Positions 44,206-52,325 of a stretch of 64,000 bases of DNA are shown in pieces. The stretch lies in NCBI GenBank assembly GCA_963782475.1, contig CAWAJW010000004.1:124001-188000 (forward strand). The letters are read 5' to 3'. Each line of letters opens with the position of its first letter. Positions within the stretch are counted from its first letter, which is position 1. This stretch comes from CAVQBP01 sp963782475. Lineage in GTDB: Bacteria > Bacteroidota > Ignavibacteria > Ignavibacteriales > Ignavibacteriaceae. Made by a program: the position numbers and the translations under genes. Under the pieces are notes generated by a model that saw only the letters and a list, made by a program, of their open reading frames with translations, did no database searches and was not told the DNA's origin.

Positions 44206-44256
44206 AAAAAATTCTTAATCTTACTCAATTTCTAATACGATTAAGAGTAAGATTAA
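44206..44256 (-). terminator. Long-stem terminator of the sugar operon, with local direct repeats
   Basis: TTAATCTTACTC (44215-44226) and its exact complement GAGTAAGATTAA (44245-44256) enclose 18 bases. Read on the minus strand the hairpin is followed by GAATTTTTT. It lies 51 bases past the LacI stop. TACGATTAAGA also occurs twice nearby (about 44237 and 44261). The rest of 43931-44306 shows no gene. Confidence 0.7.
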
Positions 44257-44306
44257 AATTACGATTAAGATGAAAACCGATGCGTAACATAACTTATTAA
44301 TTCAAT

Positions 44307-44954
44307 TTATGCAGATTCTCTTAAAATTAATTCTGTTTTAAGTATTAATCTAACCGGGCTTTTTTTTGTTCTTTTAATTAATGCCAGTAATGCTTCTGAA
44401 GATGTTTTTCCGATTTCAAACATTGGTTGTTTAACAGTAGTGAGTGCGGGTTTTGAGAATTCTCCTATCTCAATATTATCGAAGCCTATAACAGCAATAT
44501 CATCCGGAACAGATAATTTGTAGTTCTTAATTTGTTCAATAACTCCTAAAGCCATATAGTCATCCGAACAAAACACAGCTGTCGGTCTTTCCTTCAAGTC
44601 TAATAATTTTCTTGAATTTTCGTATGCGGTTTCTTTATTGAAATCATCGTAAATTATATATTCTTCTATAAACGGGAGCTTGTATTTTTTCACTATATTT
44701 TTATAACCTTTAAACCTGTCCCTTGCATTTATTTCATCCATAGAGCCTGCTACAAAAGCTATTCTCCTGTGACCTTTGCTGTATAGATGTTCAAGTGCAA
44801 GTTCAGCACCTTTTACGTTTTCAGAATCAACAAAATTAATATTATTGCCAAACTTTCTGTAATTAACCATAATGTAAGGAAAGCCTGATTTAGCCAGTTC
44901 CGGTAATTGTGTATCATTAATTTTTGATTTGAGGAAAATTAATCCGTCGAACAA
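44307..44954 (-). CDS. LacI-family repressor, part 2: effector-binding domain
   Basis: C-terminal periplasmic-binding-protein-like domain (FDGLIFLKSK… SENVKGAELALEHLYSKGHRRIAFVAGS… RPTAVFCSDDYMALGVIEQIKNYKLSVPDDIAVIGFDNIEIGEFSKPALTTVKQPMFEIG), the standard LacI arrangement. The frame is open upstream through LLEFIRSKLFDGL to the shift near 44987-44995. Joined with 44962-45306 and one base removed it is 332 residues, exactly LacI-sized. Last gene of the sugar operon. Confidence 0.9.
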   Translation of the reverse strand: MFDGLIFLKSKINDTQLPELAKSGFPYIMVNYRKFGNNINFVDSENVKGAELALEHLYSKGHRRIAFVAGSMDEINARDRFKGYKNIVKKYKLPFIEEYIIYDDFNKETAYENSRKLLDLKERPTAVFCSDDYMALGVIEQIKNYKLSVPDDIAVIGFDNIEIGEFSKPALTTVKQPMFEIGKTSSEALLALIKRTKKSPVRLILKTELILRESA

Positions 44955-44961
44955 TTTACTT

Positions 44962-45306
44962 CTAATAAATTCGAGTAATTGACACTTCCGAGGAATGATT
45001 AACCGGGATTAGCATTATCCGGTAATTATTTTTTTGGGCAACATCGGTAATACCGCTTAATATTTGTGCAATATAATTATCAAGAAATAATTTTTCAGTT
45101 TTAGGAATTACGACACCTATTGTCATTGTGCGCTGGCTGGACAAACTTCGGGCAATCAGATTGGGGTGGTAATTCAGCTCTTTCATGATACTATTTATCT
45201 TTTCTGCTGTACCGGCTGCAACGGGAGCGCTGTTGTTCAGCACTCTTGAAACAGTCATCCGGGATACTTTTGCTTTTTTTGCAATATCAGCTATCGTGAC
45301 ATTCAA
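44962..45306 (-). CDS. LacI-family repressor, part 1: DNA-binding domain
   Basis: Helix-turn-helix and hinge of a LacI regulator: TIADIAKKAKVSRMTVSRVLNNSAPVAAGTAEKINSIMKELNYHPNLIARSLSS, then the start of the effector domain TIGVVIP. The frame ends wrongly at SITRIY. Its recognition helix VSRMTVSRVLN is typical for operators centred on CG, consistent with the perfect palindrome at 50139-50154. It starts 1 base after the end of the ROK gene. Confidence 0.93.
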   Translation of the reverse strand: MNVTIADIAKKAKVSRMTVSRVLNNSAPVAAGTAEKINSIMKELNYHPNLIARSLSSQRTMTIGVVIPKTEKLFLDNYIAQILSGITDVAQKNNYRIMLIPVNHSSEVSITRIY

Positions 45307-45307
45307 T

Positions 45308-46186
45308 TTAGATAACTTCCGTTTCTTTTATATTTTTCCTATGATTTTCAAAATAGAGCGCAGCCGCTCCTAAGATCGAGACCTGTTCAAGATTGCTTTT
45401 TACAATTTTTAGCTTCTTAACAGAATTTTGATAAGGGAAATTATCAAGAACTCTTTCCATGGCTTCCTTAAAATATTTATAGGCAATAGCCACCGAACCG
45501 CCGAGAATAATTATTTCCGGATCTACAGAAAATATTATTGCAGAAACGGCGTGCCCTATATTTATGCCGAAATCGTTAAAGATTTTGACGGCATCTTCGT
45601 CCCCTTTCTCCGCCATGTAAAATATTTCTTTGCCGGATGATTGCAAATTATTTGCAAAATATTTACCGCTGCAATAATCTTCATAAACACCATCTTTATA
45701 AGGAAGCATTCCAAATTCTCCTGCCCCGCAGTTAGCTCCTAAATATAGCTTTCCGTTTGCATAAAGCCCTGCACCCAGGCCTGTTCCAATAATTAACCCG
45801 ACTATATTTTTATATTTTTTCCCGGCACCGAAATATTTTTCACCTACAACAAAACAATTAGCATCATTATTAATATATGCTGGCACCTTAAATTCTTCTT
45901 CTAAAATTTTCTTCAGGTTCACTTCTTTAAACGAAGGAATATTCTGGACATCATATACAATCCCTTTTATCACGTCAACTACGCTCGGAACACCTAATCC
46001 AATACCAAGGACTGTGTTGTTAAAAACCATATGAATAGAAGAAATTATTTCCTCAATGACCTTTTGCTCGGCTCCAACCGAAGATATTTGCTGGGAATAA
46101 AGATCAATTATATTATTATTATATACTCTGCCGACCCTGATATTTGTCCCGCCCAGGTCTACTCCGATTATAGCTTTCTCTTCCAT
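45308..46186 (-). CDS. ROK-family sugar kinase
   Basis: 292 residues. ATP-binding GVDLGGTNIRVG, catalytic-loop NNDANCFVVGE with the Asp base, and GLIIGTGLGAGL. The ROK zinc motif CxCGxxGC is missing; in its place is EDYCSGKYF, and the usual GExGH is GEFGML, so the zinc-site His is lost. Probably phosphorylates the sugar imported by the neighbouring MFS protein (glucosamine or GlcNAc by context). Confidence 0.85.
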   Translation of the reverse strand: MEEKAIIGVDLGGTNIRVGRVYNNNIIDLYSQQISSVGAEQKVIEEIISSIHMVFNNTVLGIGLGVPSVVDVIKGIVYDVQNIPSFKEVNLKKILEEEFKVPAYINNDANCFVVGEKYFGAGKKYKNIVGLIIGTGLGAGLYANGKLYLGANCGAGEFGMLPYKDGVYEDYCSGKYFANNLQSSGKEIFYMAEKGDEDAVKIFNDFGINIGHAVSAIIFSVDPEIIILGGSVAIAYKYFKEAMERVLDNFPYQNSVKKLKIVKSNLEQVSILGAAALYFENHRKNIKETEVI

Positions 46187-46203
46187 CTTTCTCTTAAAAT
46201 AAT

Positions 46204-47463
46204 TTAATTATTAACTTCAGTTTTAACTTTTTCAAAAATTGTTTCATTTTTTATAAGGGGGTTTGCCCAAAAACTTACACTTAGGATATAACCAAGTGTT
46301 ATGAAAATAAAAAGCATCCCGTATCTCAATCCGATTATATCAGCCAATGATCCGATTATTAAAGGAACAATTGCTCCCCCGATTATTCCGGTACACAAAA
46401 TACCCGAGAAAGAACCATGATGCTTATTGATGGAATTTAATGCTAATGAGAATACGACCGACCACATAACCGAAAGGAAAAAACCTGCGGCAGGGAAAAA
46501 GTACAAAGGCAAATTTCCTTCCGAAAATAATGCAACGGCTAAACAAATCATGGCAGCAATAACAAAAATTCTTAAAACTAATTTGCTGTCAAACAGCTTT
46601 AAAAGAATCAATCCCAAAACGCAGCCAACGGTTAATAATCCCCAATAGTATGAAACCGTATCAGCACCAGTGGTTTGGGGATCAAAGCCATGATATCTTG
46701 ACAGGAATTCGGAAATCCAATTAGCAATTCCCTGTTCCGTGCCAACATATGCAAAAATTCCTATGAAGAATAATATTACAGTTTTATTTTTTGATAATTC
46801 CTTTATTGTTTCCCAAGCACCTGTTCTCTCATCTTCCTTAAGCTCCACTTCCGGTAATTTTATTACAGCGATAACAATAACCATTAAAACAGAAATGAGA
46901 GCGAAGATCCAGTATAAGGATACCCACGGTAGCCCTTTGGGAACAAGATTTGAAAGTGATGATAAAATGAAATTATTATTTGCGTGCCCGGTTTCCAGAT
47001 TTTTTACAAGATAAGAATAAAGCTGCGGACTAAGAAATGAAGCCCCTCCGAAAAATAATTGTGCATATACGGAATTAAAAGCGAAATGCTCTTCTCCGCC
47101 GGCAGTTCTTAAAAGCGGATTAATTGCTACTTGAAGCATTGCCATTCCAAATCCAATCAGGAACAGGGAAATTATTGAGACTGTGTAATCCGGAACCAAA
47201 GCGAATAAAAATGCACCAGAGGCAGCAATCAAAAAAGCTGCCGTCATGATCTTCTTCTCTTTATATTTTTCAAGAAACATCCCGGCGGGAATCGACATTA
47301 AATATGCTATAAAAAATGAGAATGGAAGAAAGGCAACCATAAAATAACTTAGAGAAAAACTTTTTATAATATCGGGGATTATAGGCCCTATAATATTTGT
47401 AAGAAACGATATAACAAAGAAAATGATGAATATAAGCAGAACGAGGAAGTAGTTTCTTTTCAT
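46204..47463 (-). CDS. MFS sugar permease, FucP/NagP-like
   Basis: 419 residues, about twelve membrane helices. Features of the fucose-permease-like MFS branch are visible: PAGMFLEKYKEKK between TM2 and TM3, MAMLQVAINPLLRTAGGEEHFAFNSVYAQLFFGGASFLSPQ, and WISEFLSRYHGFD midway. Members include FucP and NagP. Its ATG overlaps the stop of the GH2 gene by one base (TAATG), so translation is coupled. Substrate inferred as the sugar released by the GH2 enzyme. Confidence 0.88.
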   Translation of the reverse strand: MKRNYFLVLLIFIIFFVISFLTNIIGPIIPDIIKSFSLSYFMVAFLPFSFFIAYLMSIPAGMFLEKYKEKKIMTAAFLIAASGAFLFALVPDYTVSIISLFLIGFGMAMLQVAINPLLRTAGGEEHFAFNSVYAQLFFGGASFLSPQLYSYLVKNLETGHANNNFILSSLSNLVPKGLPWVSLYWIFALISVLMVIVIAVIKLPEVELKEDERTGAWETIKELSKNKTVILFFIGIFAYVGTEQGIANWISEFLSRYHGFDPQTTGADTVSYYWGLLTVGCVLGLILLKLFDSKLVLRIFVIAAMICLAVALFSEGNLPLYFFPAAGFFLSVMWSVVFSLALNSINKHHGSFSGILCTGIIGGAIVPLIIGSLADIIGLRYGMLFIFITLGYILSVSFWANPLIKNETIFEKVKTEVNN

Positions 47464-49523
47464 TATTTTATATTGTTTTTATTAATATTCCATCCATTAA
47501 AAACCAGCTGCGGTTTTTTATTTAATGGATTTTTAAATTCACCTCTGATTATTTTTTTTGAATGGGGTAAAAGAGATATGTAGTTATCACTCCAGTATAC
47601 GGGAAGAAATGATTGTTTGGAGATTTCATCTATAACTTTTAATTCAATAAAGAAAGCAATTTTATCAGAAATATTTTCAAGAGTAACCTCAACATTCTGA
47701 TTATCAGCATTACCCGTAAACTTCCCCTTGCAGATAATTTCGGCAGCCGGTAAATCATTAATACCTTTTAAATCAGCATAAGATTTCACCGGCGTATAGA
47801 ACCATTCTGAATTTTTAAAATCCAGGCTGTCTTCTTTTCCAGATATCCAGTAGAAGTTATCACTAATCGGATTGTTCACAGAATCTTTCAGTTCCAAATT
47901 GATAAAATATAAGCTTGATGGATCCTTTAATTCAGGCAAGTCAATTATTTTTTTCGAGCTGTTTTCAGTGACCGATATAATTTTTTCTTTTTCAAAAATA
48001 ATTTTTGAAGCAGGATTTAGAATTTTAACATTTGCTTTTATACCGTCAAAACTTTTAAGGTAATCATTAACGACATATATATTTTTATCTTTATAATTAT
48101 AAACTATATTAAGCGGCCGGCATCCCTTCATAGCACCATAAAAAGCTCCGTTCGGCATTAAGTAATAATCAAAAAGCTGCCAATACATTTCAGGCCAGGC
48201 GGAATTAAACATCCACTGGATAACCCCAGTAGAATTAAATTTGTTAACACCAAATGCTTCAAACATCGGGCGCATAGCTTCATAATTTGACATTTGACAT
48301 TTCATCGCAAATTCTTCAGCAGAAGAAGACTTGCCGTATCTATTATTTAAAATATTAATGAACTTATCCAGGTTACGAAATATTCCTCTCCCGCAATGAA
48401 AATCCCACATACTGTCGACCGGCCATAAATCTTTTTCCGGCAGCATTTTCTTTAAGCTTTCAATAGGCGGAACTTGCGGCCCCGGACCTGTTTCAGTATT
48501 AAAGCCATAAGCTCCGCCATGAGAGGTATCAGAGTACCAGTACAAAGGAGGTTCGTAAGCATAAGGACCGAGCATTTTAACCCTTGAATCTTCATAAATA
48601 TTATCTTTATTTTCTTCTTTACTTACAGCAATCATTGCAGCTGATATTAATCGCGGCCTGGTAGGATCCGATTTATTTAAATAATAAGTTAACTTTTTCA
48701 TTAATTCCGGGCGCGGATATTTATCGCTTCCCAAAGCCCATACGAAAATACTTGGATGGTTCCTCAGCCATATAACCTGCTGATTATATTCCGCTGAGAG
48801 GAGATCTATATCTTTTGGTGAGGAAATACATGAATATTTACTTTCCTCTCTTCCGCAATAGTTCTTCCAATCCCACTGGCAGCTCCAGCCAATCATTATT
48901 AATATTCCGTTTTCATCGGCAGCGTTAAATAAAGTTTCATTCCTTCCCCAAAATCCTTCGCATCTTAAAGCATTTAGATTCATCTGCTTTGCATATTTAA
49001 CCTGCTCTACCACTTTTTCATCACTGTCATTCAACATTAAATCATCAGTCCAGCCGGCGCCTTTAATAACTATTTTCTTTCCATTAATTTTATACCCCCG
49101 GTATCCCTTTTCATTTATATAATCTTCAACTTCACGAATACCAAACCTAAGATTCTCTTTATCCGAAATTTTATTTTCAATATCCGCTTGTATCGAGAGA
49201 GTATAGAGATACGACTCTCCTAAATTATTCGGCCACCACAAATGCGGGTTAGAAACTTTTAAACCTGCGTTCTCATCAGGAGTTAATATAAAATCAGTCT
49301 TACTCTTCGGCTTAAGCAGAAAGGATTTGGCAAAAATTCCTTTTTTATCAAAAGAACCTTTAACTAAAACTTCAATTTTTTTATTTGAAAAATTTGTCAG
49401 GTTTCCTGAAATAGTTAACTCAGCTTCCTTTAAAGTCTTTTTATTAATTTTAGTCTGAACAAAAACATCATCTAAAGAGACAATACCGGTTTTTTTTAGC
49501 TTTACCCCTCGCCAGAGCCCCAT
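47463..49523 (-). CDS. GH2 exo-beta-D-glucosaminidase-like enzyme, part 2 (catalytic)
   Basis: Holds the immunoglobulin-like and TIM-barrel domains. The barrel has GAGWTDDLMLNDSDE, NALRCEGFWGRNETLFNAADENGILIMIGWSCQWDW, WLRNHPSIFVWALGSDKYPRPE, then GGAYGFNTETGPGPQVPPIESLKKMLPE and FNSTGVIQWMFNSAWPEMYWQLFDYYL. These last blocks match the CsxA-type exo-glucosaminidase branch of GH2, and the Glu of NTETGPGP is a likely nucleophile by analogy. The MGLWRGVKLKK start is internal; the true N-terminus is at 49502-50110. Joined length 882 residues. Confidence 0.85.
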   Translation of the reverse strand: MGLWRGVKLKKTGIVSLDDVFVQTKINKKTLKEAELTISGNLTNFSNKKIEVLVKGSFDKKGIFAKSFLLKPKSKTDFILTPDENAGLKVSNPHLWWPNNLGESYLYTLSIQADIENKISDKENLRFGIREVEDYINEKGYRGYKINGKKIVIKGAGWTDDLMLNDSDEKVVEQVKYAKQMNLNALRCEGFWGRNETLFNAADENGILIMIGWSCQWDWKNYCGREESKYSCISSPKDIDLLSAEYNQQVIWLRNHPSIFVWALGSDKYPRPELMKKLTYYLNKSDPTRPRLISAAMIAVSKEENKDNIYEDSRVKMLGPYAYEPPLYWYSDTSHGGAYGFNTETGPGPQVPPIESLKKMLPEKDLWPVDSMWDFHCGRGIFRNLDKFINILNNRYGKSSSAEEFAMKCQMSNYEAMRPMFEAFGVNKFNSTGVIQWMFNSAWPEMYWQLFDYYLMPNGAFYGAMKGCRPLNIVYNYKDKNIYVVNDYLKSFDGIKANVKILNPASKIIFEKEKIISVTENSSKKIIDLPELKDPSSLYFINLELKDSVNNPISDNFYWISGKEDSLDFKNSEWFYTPVKSYADLKGINDLPAAEIICKGKFTGNADNQNVEVTLENISDKIAFFIELKVIDEISKQSFLPVYWSDNYISLLPHSKKIIRGEFKNPLNKKPQLVFNGWNINKNNIK

Positions 49524-50110
49524 GTTATTATCGGGCGGAGAGGGATTCCAATCAACGAACCCGAGAGTAAAGTCTCCCCATTCCGGGGGAAATACCTCGA
49601 TGGCGATAATGTTTTTTCCTTTAAAATATAATTTGTTATATCAAAATTAAACCTGCCGAAAACTCCTTCAATTTTATCGCTTCCGGCAACTTCTTTTCCA
49701 TTTATCCATAAATCGGCTTTATAGTTTACCCCTTCCAATGTAAGCTGGTAATTAATATTTTGGAGTTCGTCTATATAAAATTCTTTTCTATACCACCAGG
49801 GCTTTTGAAAAGGCTCTTTAGAGATATTCAGCAGATTATTTCCAAAATAAGGATTTTTATAAACACCATTTTCCACCAAAGCGGCAAAAACAGTTTTAGG
49901 CAAATTAGTTTTATAATATTCATCCGGCTTAAAACCGGAAGTCGAAATTTCATTTCCCGAAGAATTTGTTTTTTCAGAAGAAAATATTATCCACCCTGAA
50001 TTAAAAGTCGTTTCGGAAAAATCTTCCGCATATAAACTAGATAAGCTGACAATTGGGATGAGAATTAATATCCAGATTTTCGGTGCAAGTTCGATAATAA
50101 ATTCATGCAT
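49502..50110 (-). CDS. GH2 exo-beta-D-glucosaminidase-like enzyme, part 1 (N-terminal)
   Basis: Signal peptide (…WILILIPIVSLSSLYAEDF) and the sugar-binding jelly-roll domain of a GH2 enzyme (PWWYRKEFYIDE… LEGVNYKADLWINGKEVAGSDKIEGVFGRFNFDITNYI). The true continuation KGKNIIAIEVFPPEWGDFTLGFVDWNPSPPDNNMGLWRGV lies in the next frame, reached by adding one base at the short run near 49623-49626. The final 40 or so residues printed in this frame are spurious. First gene of the sugar operon, 28 bases downstream of the operator. Confidence 0.85.
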   Translation of the reverse strand: MHEFIIELAPKIWILILIPIVSLSSLYAEDFSETTFNSGWIIFSSEKTNSSGNEISTSGFKPDEYYKTNLPKTVFAALVENGVYKNPYFGNNLLNISKEPFQKPWWYRKEFYIDELQNINYQLTLEGVNYKADLWINGKEVAGSDKIEGVFGRFNFDITNYILKEKTLSPSRYFPRNGETLLSGSLIGIPLRPIITWGSGEG

Positions 50111-50138
50111 AGTATTATTAAACTTATGTTATCGATAG

Positions 50139-50154
50139 ATGTTACCGGTAACAT
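50139..50154. promoter_or_regulatory. LacI-family operator (perfect 16-bp palindrome)
   Basis: ATGTTACCGGTAACAT, 28 bases upstream of the GH2 start. Centre CG and TGTTA/TAACA arms are the classic LacI-family form and equal the ATGTTA-N4-TAACAT half-sites of the E. coli GntR operator. A second imperfect copy (ATGTTATCGATA) lies adjacent at about 50126-50137. It should be bound by the LacI protein encoded at the end of the same operon. Confidence 0.88.
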
Positions 50155-50203
50155 AAAAATTCATTTTATTAAATACAAGGAAAATATTTCTATGAAATTA
50201 TCT

Positions 50204-50962
50204 TTAATCGGATCTTTTAATAACAATTGCGGTTGCATCATCTTTCCATTTTTTTCCTTTTCCAAAATCATCGGCGGCTTTAAATATTAGTTTTAAAATT
50301 TCATCGGCTGTCTTTTCCTTATTCTGAAAGGTTACATTCTGCAGACGCTGGAGGCTGAATTCTTCTCCTTTTTTATTCTGGCGTTCAAGAATCCCGTCAC
50401 TGAATAATACTAATATTCCGCCGGGTTCTAATTTTACATACGACCTATGCAATTCAATTTCAGGAAACGCTCCAAAAATTAAACCGGTTGAATCAAGATT
50501 TACAATCCTGTCTTTGTAAACAATAAAAGGTGAAGGATGCCCGGCATTTATAAAAAATATATTCCCGCTAATTTCCATTTCGGCAAAGAATAAAGAAATA
50601 AAGCGAGTTGAATAAACGCTCTGGTAAATGACCTTATTCAATTTTTTTAATGTATGCACCATCTTCATATGCTTTTCAATTCCCATGCGGAGACCGATAA
50701 TAACATCTCTTGCAACCAGAGCAGCAGGTATTCCATGCCCGCTGGCATCGCCGATGCAAAAGCCGAATTCGCCGTCATCAAATTTAAAGTAGTCATAAAG
50801 ATCTCCGCCCACAAGTTCGGCAGGCTGAGATTTTCCTGCAATCTGATAACCGGGAATTTCTAAAGCTGAAGTCGGGAGCAGACTCTGCTGAATTTGAAAA
50901 GCCTGTTCATATTCACTTTTAATTGATTCCGAAAGGAGCCTGTAATTCAGCATTGATCTCAC
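50204..50962 (-). CDS. SpoIIE/RsbU-type protein phosphatase, part 2 (PP2C domain)
   Basis: Catalytic PP2C-like domain: EYEQAFQIQQSLLPTS, ELVGGDLYDYFKFDDGEFGFCIGDASGHGIPAALVARDV, FSDGILERQNKKGEEF and KDDATAIVIKR, with all metal-binding Asp present. The family dephosphorylates STAS-domain antagonists. The frame is open upstream to about 51215 (ENSYVENSLPAESEAVHAVLN…), so the first Met here is internal. Full length 397 residues after removing one base. Candidate partners: STAS proteins at 26500 and 38992. Confidence 0.88.
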   Translation of the reverse strand: MRSMLNYRLLSESIKSEYEQAFQIQQSLLPTSALEIPGYQIAGKSQPAELVGGDLYDYFKFDDGEFGFCIGDASGHGIPAALVARDVIIGLRMGIEKHMKMVHTLKKLNKVIYQSVYSTRFISLFFAEMEISGNIFFINAGHPSPFIVYKDRIVNLDSTGLIFGAFPEIELHRSYVKLEPGGILVLFSDGILERQNKKGEEFSLQRLQNVTFQNKEKTADEILKLIFKAADDFGKGKKWKDDATAIVIKRSD

Positions 50963-51200
50963 GGCATTCAGACAAAATTCAATTTCCTCGCGTATCCATC
51001 CGCTTGTTAATTCAAAAATGAAAATCCACCTGTTCTCCTGGTTGTAAACGGTAATTGCCGCCGGGATTATATATTCTTTTTTAATCCCGGGTTTAAATCC
51101 AATACTGAGTAAAGGATTATCAAATATGTAAGTCTTTGAATTTAATACAGCATGAACTGCTTCTGATTCTGCAGGCAGAGAGTTTTCTACATACGAATTT

Positions 51201-51398
51201 TCAGTAGTTAGGCGATATTAGAAGAAATTCATCTCCGTTTCTTTCATAAACATATCCTTTTCCGATATGAAGGTCGCTGCCGAAAGTTTTTTCAAGCTCT
51301 TTTACTGTTGTAAAAAGAAAATCTTTACCAGATTTTCCCTGCCCGAATTTGGAAAGTAATGAATCAAGCTTTCTATAAAATTCTTTTGGTTCAATCAT
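51201..51398 (-). CDS. SpoIIE/RsbU-type protein phosphatase, part 1 (N-terminus)
   Basis: First 63 or so residues of the phosphatase (MIEPKEFYRKLDSLLSKF…GSDLHIGKGYVYERNGDEFLLISP), the start of an N-terminal sensor region of about 165 residues, possibly GAF-like. The frame terminates at NY-stop through a shift near 51203-51214, and the protein continues in the frame of 50204. Alone it would be a meaningless fragment. Confidence 0.75.
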   Translation of the reverse strand: MIEPKEFYRKLDSLLSKFGQGKSGKDFLFTTVKELEKTFGSDLHIGKGYVYERNGDEFLLISPNY

Positions 51399-51496
51399 AA
51401 TATTTATAAATATTTAACAGTTTCCGATTTAACTTTTATTATTTAGGATTTCTCAATGCAGGATGAATAAAATAATTTTAACAGCTTAATAGGAGA

Positions 51497-52315
51497 TCAC
51501 TTCTCACTTATATACTGTTCAATTATTCCCTTTAATCCTTTAACAGTCGGTGATTTAAATGCAGTTGACAGTCTTTCCTTCAATCTATCTTTTGAAAGTC
51601 CTCTCGTTAATTTTCCATTTTCTGCAATTGATATACCTCCTGTTTCTTCGGAAACAATGACACTGATTACATCAGCCTGTTCCGAAATGCCGAGTCCGGC
51701 TCTATGCCTCATGCCGAGCGATTCACCATCAACTATTGTTGAAGAAGAAAGGGGCAAAGTGCATCTGGCCGCTTCAATAATATTATTTTTTACAATTACA
51801 GCACCGTCATGCAAAGGTGAACGCGGGTAGAAAATCGATCTTAAAAGAGAAGAACTCAGCTTTGCGTTCAAAGATTCTCCTGTTTCAATAAAAGTTCTTA
51901 TCCCGGTTGATTTTATTACAATAATTAATGCGCCATGCTGATGCTGTGATAATTCAAATGCAGCTTCTGTAATAATCGAAGCCGATTCGGGGGCAACGGA
52001 TTTAACAAACATTTTTACAAAAGGATTTCTTCCCACAAACACAAGCAGGCGTCTGATTTCCGGCTGAAATAATATTAAAAATGCAATGACCCAAAAATCG
52101 GATATTAATTTAAGGAGCCAGCTTAATACGACAAAATTAGCAGCTTTCGAAACAAAGGATAAAAAAAGTATAAGCATCAACCCGATAAATATTTGGGCAG
52201 CAATTGTTCCTTTTAACATAGTATAAAGCTTATACACAATAAAAGAAACAATTGAAATATCTATAAGATCAACAAAAGTAACATTCAAAAAACCGATTCT
52301 GAAAATATCAAACAT
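51497..52315 (-). CDS. cdaA: Diadenylate cyclase CdaA (c-di-AMP synthase)
   Basis: 272 residues. Three N-terminal membrane helices (IFRIGFLNVTFVDLIDISIVSFIVYKLY…) are followed by a DAC domain with YPRSPLHDGAVIVKNN and SLGMRHRAGLGISEQADVISVIVSEETGGIS, the DGA and RHR catalytic motifs. It makes cyclic di-AMP from two ATP at the membrane. Start 10 bases after the repaired folP stop; the folP-cdaA order is common in this bacterial group. No cdaR homologue is present here. Confidence 0.95.
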   Translation of the reverse strand: MFDIFRIGFLNVTFVDLIDISIVSFIVYKLYTMLKGTIAAQIFIGLMLILFLSFVSKAANFVVLSWLLKLISDFWVIAFLILFQPEIRRLLVFVGRNPFVKMFVKSVAPESASIITEAAFELSQHQHGALIIVIKSTGIRTFIETGESLNAKLSSSLLRSIFYPRSPLHDGAVIVKNNIIEAARCTLPLSSSTIVDGESLGMRHRAGLGISEQADVISVIVSEETGGISIAENGKLTRGLSKDRLKERLSTAFKSPTVKGLKGIIEQYISEK

Positions 52316-52325
52316 ATATTATTGG

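Noticed and set aside
44237..44272. Direct repeats TACGATTAAGA considered as a CRISPR or iteron array
   Set aside because: Only two copies with irregular spacing and no spacers or initiator gene; explained better as part of the terminator region.
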